A stretch of 64,000 nt of DNA from Lachnospiraceae bacterium UBA2864 (GTDB lineage: Bacteria > Bacillota > Clostridia > Lachnospirales > Lachnospiraceae), in contig DEFA01000036.1 in the NCBI GenBank assembly GCA_002350525.1, forward strand, positions 1 to 64,000, in the 5' to 3' direction. Position numbers and translations under genes: made by a program. Below, piece after piece: positions 33,595-42,429 of the stretch. Numbering within the stretch: the stretch's first letter is position 1; every line of letters begins with the position of its first letter. Under the pieces are notes generated by a model. The model worked only from the letters and a program-made list of their open reading frames with translations. It was not told the origin of the DNA and did not search any database.

Positions 33595-34596
33595 ATGAAC
33601 AGATTTTACAGGATTTTAATCATATTTGCCGTTATTATAACGGCGGCAACCGCAGGGGTTACGGCTTCGGCCGTAACCGCTTATGCTGCGGGGAAGGATG
33701 TCATTTCCTCGGAAGAACAGTTTTATGATCTTTTTGCAAAACAGATATATGACAGGGATGCATTCAGATATTATAACGTTGAAAACAGTTCGCTTCTCGA
33801 TTCGTTATATCATCTGGATCTTGAGGAATTTGCCTGTCATTATAATCCCGATGAGCCGCTTCTCAGCGGCTGCTACCTGGTTTATTATCTTGAAACGGTT
33901 TATACAACCTATGACAGCCGGGGACTGAAGGTCATGATAACATTCCCTTATCCGAAGGGAAATATGGATGATCATTTTGCAATGATGGAAAGGCTTGCCC
34001 AGAGACTGAAGGGAGAGACGGATTACGATACCATCTTAAATGTTCATGATTATCTTATAGAGAATTACGAATACGACCATAGATCTTCTATGGAAAATCA
34101 TACAGATATAGACGGCTTTAAGGACGGAGTCATGGTATGTTCGGGATACGGACTTGCCACATATTATCTTCTGAACGAAGCCGGAGTTGAAACAAGAATC
34201 ATAACGGGTGACGGAGGCGGCGGACTCCATATGTGGAATATGGTGAAGCTTGATGGTGAGTGGTATAATCTGGATGTTACCTGGGATGATCAGGGCGGAA
34301 GCTATAAGACCTATAAGTATTTCTTAAAGAGTGATGCGGATTTTCCGGATCATACGAGACAGGGCGGATATAATAATGCCAATTTCAACGGCATGGTATC
34401 ACGTAAGTCATATAAACATCCGTTTTATATGAGAAGGTCAACGGGTATCGGAGCACTTTTTCTGATGGTCCTGGTAAGCGCCGTTATCTACTTTAAGTAT
34501 ATAACAGCCTCAAGAAAGAAACAGTATCAGAGTAAGCAGGCTGTCGGAACTGTAGTAGAGGATGGGTTTGACGAGTGGATGAAAGATAATGAATAG
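33595..34596 (+). CDS. secreted, membrane-anchored transglutaminase-like protein
   Basis: A 333-residue protein. MNRFYRILIIFAVIITAATA is a signal peptide with a likely cut after AYA near residue 32. Residues about 140-260 form a transglutaminase/protease-like core with C182 in MVCSGYG, H212 in LHMWN and D227 in LDVTWDD, the expected triad order. A membrane segment near residue 287 (ALFLMVLVSAVIYFKYI) would anchor the protein with the catalytic part outside and a short charged tail inside. ATG 33595 is preferred to GTG 33577, as GTGGGGA serves as ribosome-binding site. It may act on cell-wall or surface proteins; the substrate is unknown. Confidence 0.8.
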   Translation: MNRFYRILIIFAVIITAATAGVTASAVTAYAAGKDVISSEEQFYDLFAKQIYDRDAFRYYNVENSSLLDSLYHLDLEEFACHYNPDEPLLSGCYLVYYLETVYTTYDSRGLKVMITFPYPKGNMDDHFAMMERLAQRLKGETDYDTILNVHDYLIENYEYDHRSSMENHTDIDGFKDGVMVCSGYGLATYYLLNEAGVETRIITGDGGGGLHMWNMVKLDGEWYNLDVTWDDQGGSYKTYKYFLKSDADFPDHTRQGGYNNANFNGMVSRKSYKHPFYMRRSTGIGALFLMVLVSAVIYFKYITASRKKQYQSKQAVGTVVEDGFDEWMKDNE

Positions 34597-34619
34597 GATT
34601 ACGAAAGGGGAACAGGGAC

Positions 34620-35537
34620 ATGTTTTATCATATTAAGGATACACTTGTGGAATGCGATATATCCGAGATAAAGAATTCACAGTATCAGTATGTTTCTGTA
34701 CTTACCAAAGATGAATGGAGTAAATATAAGGACAGTTTCGATCTTGTGATCGATATGGAATTGGATCTGAATGATATTCACAGTACGAAGGCTGTCGTAA
34801 ACTTCGATTCTCTTACGGGAACCTTCATGATACCCGACAGGAATAACATTACCGAGCAGTTTTATAAATTCTCCTTCGTACTTGATGAGAAGGGAATCAT
34901 CTTTATCGATGATTCCGGCAGAGTCAAGAAGATGATCCGACGCATATGCCGTCAGAAGAGATGGCGTATCCCGAGTCTTGAACGTTTTATATATGACTTC
35001 CTTGAACAGATCATTTATAGAGATATGCAGCTTATGGAGAAGTATGAGCTCGAGTTGGATAAGATCGAGGAAGCTATCCTTAAGGAAGTTGACGATGTGG
35101 ATCTTAACAGGATAAGCGATATCAGAAGCGATATAAGGGATCTCAGAATTCACTATGAGCAGCTTACGGATTTCGGTCAGGAATTCGAAGAGAACGAGAA
35201 CGAGTTTTTTATGGAAGAAAACTTAAGATATTTCAGATTGTTCCTTAACAGAATGGACCGCTTAAGAGATGAGGCCCGTTCACTGCATGAATATACTATG
35301 CAGGTTCGAGATCTTCAGCATACACAGCTTGATATAAAGCAGAACCGTATCATGACGCTTCTTACAGTCGTTACCACGATCTTCATGCCGCTTACTCTTA
35401 TAGTTGGCTGGTATGGTATGAACTTTAAGTACATGCCTGAACTGGAGTGGCACTGGTCCTATCCTGTGGTATTCCTGATAAGCGTGCTTATCGTGGTACT
35501 CAGCCTTATATACTTTAAGAAGAAGAAATGGTTATAG
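34620..35537 (+). CDS. corA: CorA family magnesium/divalent cation channel
   Basis: A 305-residue CorA-type protein. The N-terminal two thirds form the soluble funnel with a long helix (residues about 130-245), and the C-terminus holds two membrane segments. The signature GMN is present in WYGMNFKYMPELEWHW between them, the selectivity loop of the pentameric channel. The second helix ends in the basic tail FKKKKWL. Length and layout are normal. The stop codon touches the start of the next gene, the Nudix hydrolase, so they are cotranscribed; that link may be only economical. Confidence 0.92.
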   Translation: MFYHIKDTLVECDISEIKNSQYQYVSVLTKDEWSKYKDSFDLVIDMELDLNDIHSTKAVVNFDSLTGTFMIPDRNNITEQFYKFSFVLDEKGIIFIDDSGRVKKMIRRICRQKRWRIPSLERFIYDFLEQIIYRDMQLMEKYELELDKIEEAILKEVDDVDLNRISDIRSDIRDLRIHYEQLTDFGQEFEENENEFFMEENLRYFRLFLNRMDRLRDEARSLHEYTMQVRDLQHTQLDIKQNRIMTLLTVVTTIFMPLTLIVGWYGMNFKYMPELEWHWSYPVVFLISVLIVVLSLIYFKKKKWL

Positions 35538-36119
35538 ATGATGGAAGATAAAGATAAAGATAAAGCATTATCCGCCGAGGATAAGGAACTAGTATGGGAA
35601 GAGCTTTCGACGGAACATATAGTTACCGACGAATGGATAGATTTCAGACGTTCATCCTTCAGGTTTCCGGACGGAAGCATATATGAACCGTATTACAGCT
35701 ATACCAGACGTAATTACGTTGTAATAGTCGCGTCGGATGAAGAAGGACGTTTTATCTGCGTAAAGCAGTTCAGGCAGGGAATAAGAGAGGTTACTACCGA
35801 GTTCCCCGCAGGCTGTATAGAGGATAACGAAAGCGATGCTCTTCTTACCGCTAAAAGGGAACTCAGAGAAGAGACAGGATATGAATCGGATGAATGGGAA
35901 CATCTGATAACAGTACCTTCTAATGCGACTATCGCGGATAATTATGCGCATTTATACAGAGCAAAGAATTGCAGGAAGGTTTCAGGTCAGGATCTGGATG
36001 ATATGGAATTCCTGAATGTAAAGAGATATTCGACGGATGAGATAGAAGAGCTTATCTCGTCGGGGCATTTTCAGCAGGCTGTTCACATGCTTGCATGGCT
36101 CCTATCTGTCAGGAGGTAA
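35538..36119 (+). CDS. Nudix hydrolase, ADP-ribose pyrophosphatase-like
   Basis: A 193-residue Nudix protein. The box reads GCIEDNESDALLTAKREL followed by REETGY. Compared with the consensus GX5EX7REUXEEXGU there is one extra residue before RE, but the catalytic REXXEE part is intact. VVIVASDEEGRFICVKQFRQ upstream is typical of the ADP-ribose pyrophosphatase group (NudF-like), which clears ADP-ribose. The ATG follows the corA stop with no gap; a second ATG at 35541 is also possible. Substrate assignment is by subfamily only. Confidence 0.82.
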   Translation: MMEDKDKDKALSAEDKELVWEELSTEHIVTDEWIDFRRSSFRFPDGSIYEPYYSYTRRNYVVIVASDEEGRFICVKQFRQGIREVTTEFPAGCIEDNESDALLTAKRELREETGYESDEWEHLITVPSNATIADNYAHLYRAKNCRKVSGQDLDDMEFLNVKRYSTDEIEELISSGHFQQAVHMLAWLLSVRR

Positions 36120-36122
36120 GAA

Positions 36123-37634
36123 ATGTATAAGATAATGAGTCCGGCTGAAGCAGTCGGTATTATAAAGGACGGAGATTGTATCTGCGTTAATTCCTTCGTG
36201 GGTATAGAGAATCCGGTAGAGATTCATGAAGCTATATATGAGAGATTTAAAGAGACGGGTTCTCCGAAGAATCTGACTATAATATCCAGTGCGGGATTCG
36301 GCCTCTGGGATGAGGACAGAAATGCGGAGAGCTATATAAGAGAAGGAGCCGTGGATAAACTGATCTGCGGACATTTCGGAGCCATGCTGAGTACCAAGAA
36401 GCTGGTTCTCGAGGACAGATTCGAAGCTTATAACCTGCCGCTCGGATGTATATCTCATGCCATAAGAGCACAGGCTGGCGGTATCCCGGGAGCACTTTCG
36501 AAGGTCGGTCTCGATATATTCGTAGACCCGAGGATAGAAGGACCCGGAATCAATAATATCTCCAATGATAAGGAGCTTGTAAAGCTTGTGGATGTAGATG
36601 GAGAGGAATTCCTCTACTACAAGCTTCCGAAGATAGATATAGCCCTTATAAAGGGTACGGCGGCCGACAGACGAGGCAACATATCCTTCGATGATATGTA
36701 TATGTCAGGAGATGCACTCTCCATATGTCAGGCTGCAAAGGCAAACGGAGGAAAGGTCATCGTTCAGGTAGATAAGCTTGTCAGAAAGCCTTCCCGTCCA
36801 CGTAATGCAATCATTCCGGGATGTCTCGTGGATGCCATAGTCGTTGTGGAGCAGGAACCGCTCGGAAGCGGATACGAAGCACTTACGGGTAGCTTCGAGA
36901 TCCCATCGGGGCAGTGGGACATGTGGGTTGAAATCATAGAGAGGCTCTCTTCCTCACATCGTCAGAACAGCGTGGTTGCGGATATAATCGGAAAGAGAGC
37001 TACCAAAGAACTTTCCGAAGGAGATATAGTAAATATCGGAATAGGTATACCGGAGACGGTTTCCAAGTATGCCAAGGAACAGGGAATACTCGATAAGGTA
37101 ACACTTACGGTTGAGTCCGGCGGTGTCGGCGGTTTCCCGGCATCGGGACCTGTATTCGGCGCTATGATTGGTGCGGCATCCGTATACGATATGGCAAACC
37201 AGTTCGACCTTTATAATAACGGCGGACTGGACATCTGCTTCATGGGGGGCCTTGAAGTGGATCAGTACGGAAATGTAAATGCACATAGGGGCGAAGGCGC
37301 CTATGCGGGCATTGGGGGATTTGCAAATATAACAGCTAAGACACCGACGGTTGTATTCTGCCTTTCATTTACTGCGAAGGGACTTTTCGTTGAAGAGGAA
37401 AACGGAAAGATCGAGATAGTCCAGGAGGGAAGAATACCAAAGTTCGTCGAAAAGGTTCACAGCATAAGCTTTTCGGGTAAGAGAGCGCTTCAGAACGGAC
37501 AGAAGGTTCTCTATGTCACGGAAAGATGTGTATTTGAACTGACAAAGGACGGACTTAAGCTGATAGAAGTATATCCGGGGATCGATAAGGAAAGGGATAT
37601 CTTATCACAGCTGCCATTTCCAGTTATATCGTAA
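36123..37634 (+). CDS. family I acyl-CoA:acetate/3-ketoacid CoA-transferase
   Basis: A 503-residue protein with fused alpha and beta halves, as in E. coli YdiF and propionate/butyrate CoA-transferases of Clostridia. The catalytic glutamate is E331 in TVESGGVGGFPASG, in the place of the E333 motif of YdiF. VCVNSFVGIENPVEIHEA-like N-terminal CoA binding and GIGIPETVSKYAKEQG before the active site are family features. Such enzymes move CoA between short-chain acids, fitting an anaerobic fermenter; the exact acids cannot be told. GGAGG lies 7 bases upstream of the start, inside the end of the Nudix gene. Confidence 0.88.
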   Translation: MYKIMSPAEAVGIIKDGDCICVNSFVGIENPVEIHEAIYERFKETGSPKNLTIISSAGFGLWDEDRNAESYIREGAVDKLICGHFGAMLSTKKLVLEDRFEAYNLPLGCISHAIRAQAGGIPGALSKVGLDIFVDPRIEGPGINNISNDKELVKLVDVDGEEFLYYKLPKIDIALIKGTAADRRGNISFDDMYMSGDALSICQAAKANGGKVIVQVDKLVRKPSRPRNAIIPGCLVDAIVVVEQEPLGSGYEALTGSFEIPSGQWDMWVEIIERLSSSHRQNSVVADIIGKRATKELSEGDIVNIGIGIPETVSKYAKEQGILDKVTLTVESGGVGGFPASGPVFGAMIGAASVYDMANQFDLYNNGGLDICFMGGLEVDQYGNVNAHRGEGAYAGIGGFANITAKTPTVVFCLSFTAKGLFVEEENGKIEIVQEGRIPKFVEKVHSISFSGKRALQNGQKVLYVTERCVFELTKDGLKLIEVYPGIDKERDILSQLPFPVIS

Positions 37635-37685
37635 GATATAATAGTTTACATAATACAAAACAAGGTTACAGAGAGGGAGAAGGTA

Positions 37686-38639
37686 ATGGAGTTAAAAGAC
37701 ATAAGAGCACTGTATCTTAAGGTGCTTGATAACATCAAGAGCGTAATGATCGGATCGGAAGAGGTTTCCTCGCTTATATTCTCATCCATGCTTGCGGGAG
37801 GACACGTACTTCTGGAGGATAATCCGGGTACGGGAAAGACCACCATGGCAAAGGTTATAGCAGAGAGTATAAACGGTGAGTTCAGACGAATTCAGTTTAC
37901 ACCCGATCTTATGCCGCAGGATATAACGGGACTTAACATTTTCAGTCAGAAGGATGATGAGTTCCATCTTGTAAAAGGACCTGTATTCACGAATATTCTT
38001 CTGGCAGATGAGATCAACAGAGCAACACCGCGTACACAGAGCGCACTTCTTCAGGCAATGGAAGAACGTATGGTCACGATCGATGGCGAAGACATGAATC
38101 TCATCGCACCATTCATAGTTATAGCAACTGAGAACCCTCTCGAGACAACGGGTACATTCCCGCTCCCGGAGGCTCAGCTTGACAGATTCTCGATGAAGCT
38201 CACAATGGGCGAGCTTTCTCTGGAGGATGAAACAAGGATCTTAGAGCGTTTCATCCATGATGAACCCCTTAAGGCTATTAAACCTGTTGCGGAAGCATCT
38301 GAAATAGTGGAGGCATCGATCGTCATAAGATCGGTTACCGTAAAGAAACTCATAATGTCTTATATTACGGGTATTGCGGACGCAACCCGAAGATCTTCCA
38401 AGATATATCACGGTGTAAGCCCGAGAGCATCGCTTTCTCTTATGAGAGTGGCTCAGGCCTTTGCAGCCATATCGGGCAGGGATTATGTTACGCCGGATGA
38501 TGTAAGATTCCTCGCACCTTATGTATTTGCACATAGGATCATTCCGTCATCGGGAAGTACCAATATCCTTGAAACCCGTAAGCTTGTAGGAGAAGTTGCC
38601 GGCACGGTAGAAGTACCGGTAGAGGACTGGAAAAACTAG
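37686..38639 (+). CDS. MoxR family AAA+ ATPase
   Basis: A 317-residue ATPase of the MoxR clade. Walker A is NPGTGKTT at about residues 47-54, Walker B is ILLADEINRATPRTQSALLQ, and ATENPLETTGTFPLPEAQLD is the sensor 1 and arginine-finger region. MoxR proteins act as chaperones in assembly or activation of partner complexes and nearly always neighbour a DUF58 gene, as here (10 bases downstream). GAGAGGGAGAAGG precedes the ATG. First gene of a four-gene envelope-related operon. Confidence 0.93.
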   Translation: MELKDIRALYLKVLDNIKSVMIGSEEVSSLIFSSMLAGGHVLLEDNPGTGKTTMAKVIAESINGEFRRIQFTPDLMPQDITGLNIFSQKDDEFHLVKGPVFTNILLADEINRATPRTQSALLQAMEERMVTIDGEDMNLIAPFIVIATENPLETTGTFPLPEAQLDRFSMKLTMGELSLEDETRILERFIHDEPLKAIKPVAEASEIVEASIVIRSVTVKKLIMSYITGIADATRRSSKIYHGVSPRASLSLMRVAQAFAAISGRDYVTPDDVRFLAPYVFAHRIIPSSGSTNILETRKLVGEVAGTVEVPVEDWKN

Positions 38640-38649
38640 GGGGTAAACT

Positions 38650-39771
38650 ATGCCGCTTATCACTGCGACAATAGTTGTCGTTTTAATATATGTACTGCAA
38701 AAGGTGATCTATGCTCGTTTGTGGCATAAGGGCCTAGGCGCATCATGTCGTTTTTCGAGAGACTTCATAGATTGCGGAGAGTCGGCAGAACTCAGCCTTG
38801 TGATCGAAAATGCAAAGCGTTTGCCGCTCCCTATATTCCAGCTGAAGTTTTCAGTTGAAAAGTCTCTGAAGTTTGATGATATGGTAAATGCGGCGATAAC
38901 CGATAAATATTATAAGACGGAAGCTTTCGCTCTCATGGGTAATCAAAAGGTTACCAGGAAACTTTCTTTTATCGGCGCAAGCAGAGGTGTAGTAAATGTA
39001 ACGGACATGAGCATGATAGTTCACGACTTTCTCATGACCAGAGCCTTTGCAGCCACAGTCAGCGACAGTGACACTATCTACGTATTCCCTAGAAAAATGT
39101 TGGACCTTGATTTTGATATGTTCTTCCGGGGAATAGTCGGAAATATCGAGACCAGAAGAAGCCTGATAGAGGACAGGCTTACTTTTCGTGGCATAAGGGA
39201 ATATCAGTCCTTCGACGGTATGAGGAGCATTAACTGGAAGCAGTCAGCAAAATCCGGAGAACTTATGGTAAATGTAAGAGGATATTCCATGGATTCCGAG
39301 GTAAAGATCATGGTCAACCTCGATACCGAATCCATGATAGAAGTTGACAGGGTTTTTGAAGAGACACTTTCTCTTGCAAGCAGCTTCACAAGACGGATAC
39401 TTCTCAGCAAGATGGCAGTATCTCTCTATGTGAATGCGGTGGACCGAAACGGAAATATCATCCAGGAAACAGGAGCGGGGCAGGATCTGTCTCACGGTAT
39501 TACTATAGACAAAGTGCTTACCGAAGTAAGTAAGTCACGCGGCTCCGAAGTATTTTTGGAGAAGATTGATTCAGAGATAAAGCATGCGTCGGAAAACATT
39601 CATTTCCTTATAATCTCTCCTTATCACAAGGATGACCTTATGGAAAAACTCGAGCAGCTGAGATCGACCGGTGCTGGTGTAAATATGGTAGTTCCTTACT
39701 ATCATACCTATCCTTATAAACCGGAAGCGGATTATATCTCGGGATGGGAGGTGAATCTGCATGCTTCGTAA
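38650..39771 (+). CDS. DUF58 domain protein, MoxR partner
   Basis: A 373-residue protein with one N-terminal membrane segment (LITATIVVVLIYVLQKVIY), a beta-rich middle, and the DUF58 signature FRGIREYQSFDGMRSINWKQ from about residue 180, followed by a von Willebrand A-like region (KIMVNLDTESMIEVDRVFEE). Partner proteins of this kind are usually clients or effectors of the MoxR ATPase. GGGGGTAA precedes the ATG. It overlaps the next gene by 11 bases. Confidence 0.9.
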   Translation: MPLITATIVVVLIYVLQKVIYARLWHKGLGASCRFSRDFIDCGESAELSLVIENAKRLPLPIFQLKFSVEKSLKFDDMVNAAITDKYYKTEAFALMGNQKVTRKLSFIGASRGVVNVTDMSMIVHDFLMTRAFAATVSDSDTIYVFPRKMLDLDFDMFFRGIVGNIETRRSLIEDRLTFRGIREYQSFDGMRSINWKQSAKSGELMVNVRGYSMDSEVKIMVNLDTESMIEVDRVFEETLSLASSFTRRILLSKMAVSLYVNAVDRNGNIIQETGAGQDLSHGITIDKVLTEVSKSRGSEVFLEKIDSEIKHASENIHFLIISPYHKDDLMEKLEQLRSTGAGVNMVVPYYHTYPYKPEADYISGWEVNLHAS

Positions 39772-41008
39772 TTCAAAGATCGGCCTGGCGTCGAGAACAG
39801 TAAGATATTTTTATATGCTCATGCATTATATTCTTATAATGGACTTATGCGTGGTCGCTCTTGAAAGCCCGATGCCGGGAATGAGGGAGATAGGAGTTCT
39901 TGCAGCATGTCTTCTTATCTCTTATTTTATGAGAGACAGACTCACGAGAATAATAGGTATAATCATCGTCCATATAGCGCTCTGTGTGGGAATATTCTAT
40001 ATAATACCCGATAACATATCCAAGTGGGCACTTATAGTTATCATCATGGTGGATTGTATCTCTGCCGGTAAATATATGCTTACGGGATACAGGCTTCCGA
40101 CGGTATTTGATATACCGTGGCCTTCGTTTCTCCTTTTTATTGGAGTTGTGGCTTACGGAATCTACGATGATAAGCCCGAGCTTGTAAAACTATGCTTCAT
40201 AATGGCAGTATTCATCTATCTTATATATATTCTCATGGTATATCTTCAGAATCTCGAGAATTATATATACATGATGAAAAATGTATCGGCCATGCCTATA
40301 GATAAGATAGTACCTATGAATACGATCGTGGTATGCTGTATCTTCTTTATCATGGTTGTTGTTATCGTACTTGCGAATCTTCTGGGATTTAACGATGCTC
40401 TGCGTGCGTTCGGAAGGGTGCTTCTGGCCGGCGTAAGGATTATCTTCAGAATATTTATTATCTTATATAAGATAATAGCCAATCTCTTTAAACCGAGTCC
40501 GGGAGGCGCCGGATATCAGCGGGATATGATGATCATTCAGGAAGAGGTGAAGGGTACCAATATATTCGAGACCATTTTCATGTTCACCGTAAAGCTGATA
40601 ATCATAGCCCTTGCGGTATATCTTGTTGTTAAGCTTTTTATGAAGATATACAGCACGATACTTGAAAAGAGAGCTCGTTTCGGATCTGATACTTTTTCAA
40701 GACTTACAAAGCCCGACATGAAGAATACGAAGAAGGAAAAGATCGTTAAGGAGAAGGATGAAAGCAGATTCTCCATGGAACAGAGAGCAAGGAGAATATA
40801 TAAGAAGAGGGTGGAGAGTGTCCGCAAGAAGTATGTTCCGAGAAAATTCGAGACTACGTCGGATATAGCCGAAGCCTTTACCAAGGCACAGGAAGAGATT
40901 AAGGATGTGGAAGGAAATATCGAGGAACTTACCACTCTTTACGAAGCAGTAAGATACGGAAACGTAAAACCGGATGCTGCTTATCTTAAGAAGATGCAGA
41001 GGAGCTGA
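39761..41008 (+). CDS. multi-pass membrane protein with DUF4129-like tail
   Basis: A 415-residue membrane protein. The first 170 residues hold about six hydrophobic segments (YILIMDLCVVAL, IGVLAACLLISYFM, IGIIIVHIALCVGIFY, WALIVIIMVDCI, FLLFIGVVAYGIY), then two more near residues 190-245 and one near 280. The basic cytosolic tail ends in TSDIAEAFTKAQEEIKDVEG and ELTTLYEAVRYGN, which resembles the DUF4129 end of TgpA-type proteins usually found beside MoxR and DUF58. The transglutaminase domain those proteins carry is absent here. GGGAGG lies 9 bases before the ATG. Function unknown. Confidence 0.7.
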   Translation: MLRNSKIGLASRTVRYFYMLMHYILIMDLCVVALESPMPGMREIGVLAACLLISYFMRDRLTRIIGIIIVHIALCVGIFYIIPDNISKWALIVIIMVDCISAGKYMLTGYRLPTVFDIPWPSFLLFIGVVAYGIYDDKPELVKLCFIMAVFIYLIYILMVYLQNLENYIYMMKNVSAMPIDKIVPMNTIVVCCIFFIMVVVIVLANLLGFNDALRAFGRVLLAGVRIIFRIFIILYKIIANLFKPSPGGAGYQRDMMIIQEEVKGTNIFETIFMFTVKLIIIALAVYLVVKLFMKIYSTILEKRARFGSDTFSRLTKPDMKNTKKEKIVKEKDESRFSMEQRARRIYKKRVESVRKKYVPRKFETTSDIAEAFTKAQEEIKDVEGNIEELTTLYEAVRYGNVKPDAAYLKKMQRS

Positions 41009-41011
41009 GTC

Positions 41012-42406
41012 ATGCTTAAAAAAATGTTGTTGGGACTGACAATATTTCTTTCGGCAGTAGGGATCGTGGCATTGATCCTTCTGTCAGTTAAGCTGGTAAC
41101 GGATGAATACGAACGTAAGGAAGACGAGAAAAGAGAAGAGTTTATAAGACAGGAAGAGGCATCCAGAGAGGAAGAAAGGCGCCTTGAGGAAGAAAAACGA
41201 CGCGAAGAAGAGGAAAGACTGGCGAGAGAAGCTGAGACTGCGACGGAAAGTCCCGAGGAGATAGAGGCAAGATACTGGGAAGAGTGGGAAAATCCCATTG
41301 CCACAGCCTCGGATGCGGAGTTTAACTATGTATATCACAGCTTTGAATATACGGATAAGACTATAGAGCTTAAGCCTTATGAAGAAGTATATGAAGAAGT
41401 AAAGGCCGGGATGATCCAAAGAGGAGAAGAGATACGTACCGAAGAAACTACGAGCGAAGACGGAGAGGTGATAGAACCGAATCTTACGATATATAATCCG
41501 CTCCCACTCGAATCCTTACCTGATGCGGGTACTCCATTTATACCGGGGACCGTGATAGATCCCGAAACTATAGATAATCCGGATCCGAAGATGCGTAAGG
41601 AGATAGCAGAGGCTTCTTCCGATCCGCTTAAAATGAATGCGGTCTACAGTACCAATCTTATCCTTGTGGATGTGGATACAGATGAAGTGATCGTGGCAAG
41701 AGAAGCTGAAGAAGTTCTCTATCCCGCATCCATGTCCAAGGTCCTTACGGCAATCTGTATGGCGGATTATCTGACCGACAGGAGGCTTCAGGGCGAATAC
41801 GAGATGAAGGAAGAGGAAATCCTTAAAACCTACTATGAAAAATTCAGTGCTGTGGGAACCACGGCAGGAGATATACTTCCGGCAAAAGACCTGTTCTACG
41901 GAATGATGGTCTGTTCGGGAGCGGATGCCGACTATGCGCTCACTCATTATCTGGCCGGTACGGAGGCCAATATGGTCGAGCTTCTCAACAAAAGAGCTTA
42001 CGATATGGGTATATCCGATACGGCACATTTTACAAATGTTATAGGTGCATTCGATCCGGAACATCATTGCACCGTTAATGATATAGCAGTTATTATGTCA
42101 ACCGCAATCCAGAATCCACTGATACTTGACGCGATGTCTACGGAGCAGTACAGAACGGTTCCGACGCAGAAGGACGAAGAGGGAGTGGATATATCCAACT
42201 GGTTTCTGAGAAGAATCGGTATATATGAATGTAACGGCGATGTTATAGCGGCAAAGACCGGTTTCATATCTGAAGCGGGATTTTGCTGCGTCAGTTATCT
42301 CGAGACCTACAGCGGTCATCACTATATATGTGTGACAGCCAATTCGGACGGAAACTGGCGGACAATCTTTGATCATATATCGCTTTACAGAGCATACACC
42401 AAGTGA
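41012..42406 (+). CDS. D-alanyl-D-alanine carboxypeptidase-like protein (S11)
   Basis: A 464-residue protein with one N-terminal membrane anchor (LLGLTIFLSAVGIVALILLS), then a strongly charged coiled coil of about 65 residues rich in Glu and Arg, then the penicillin-binding-type peptidase domain. S240 and K243 form the SxxK motif (PASMSK) and K415-T416-G417 the KTG motif. The SxN motif reads S302-G303-A304 in CSGADADYAL, so the usual asparagine is alanine. If active it would trim the last D-Ala from peptidoglycan stem peptides outside the cell. Fourth gene of the MoxR operon, starting 3 bases after its neighbour. Confidence 0.82.
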   Translation: MLKKMLLGLTIFLSAVGIVALILLSVKLVTDEYERKEDEKREEFIRQEEASREEERRLEEEKRREEEERLAREAETATESPEEIEARYWEEWENPIATASDAEFNYVYHSFEYTDKTIELKPYEEVYEEVKAGMIQRGEEIRTEETTSEDGEVIEPNLTIYNPLPLESLPDAGTPFIPGTVIDPETIDNPDPKMRKEIAEASSDPLKMNAVYSTNLILVDVDTDEVIVAREAEEVLYPASMSKVLTAICMADYLTDRRLQGEYEMKEEEILKTYYEKFSAVGTTAGDILPAKDLFYGMMVCSGADADYALTHYLAGTEANMVELLNKRAYDMGISDTAHFTNVIGAFDPEHHCTVNDIAVIMSTAIQNPLILDAMSTEQYRTVPTQKDEEGVDISNWFLRRIGIYECNGDVIAAKTGFISEAGFCCVSYLETYSGHHYICVTANSDGNWRTIFDHISLYRAYTK

Positions 42407-42429
42407 TTTACAAAAAGGAGGAGGGCAAT

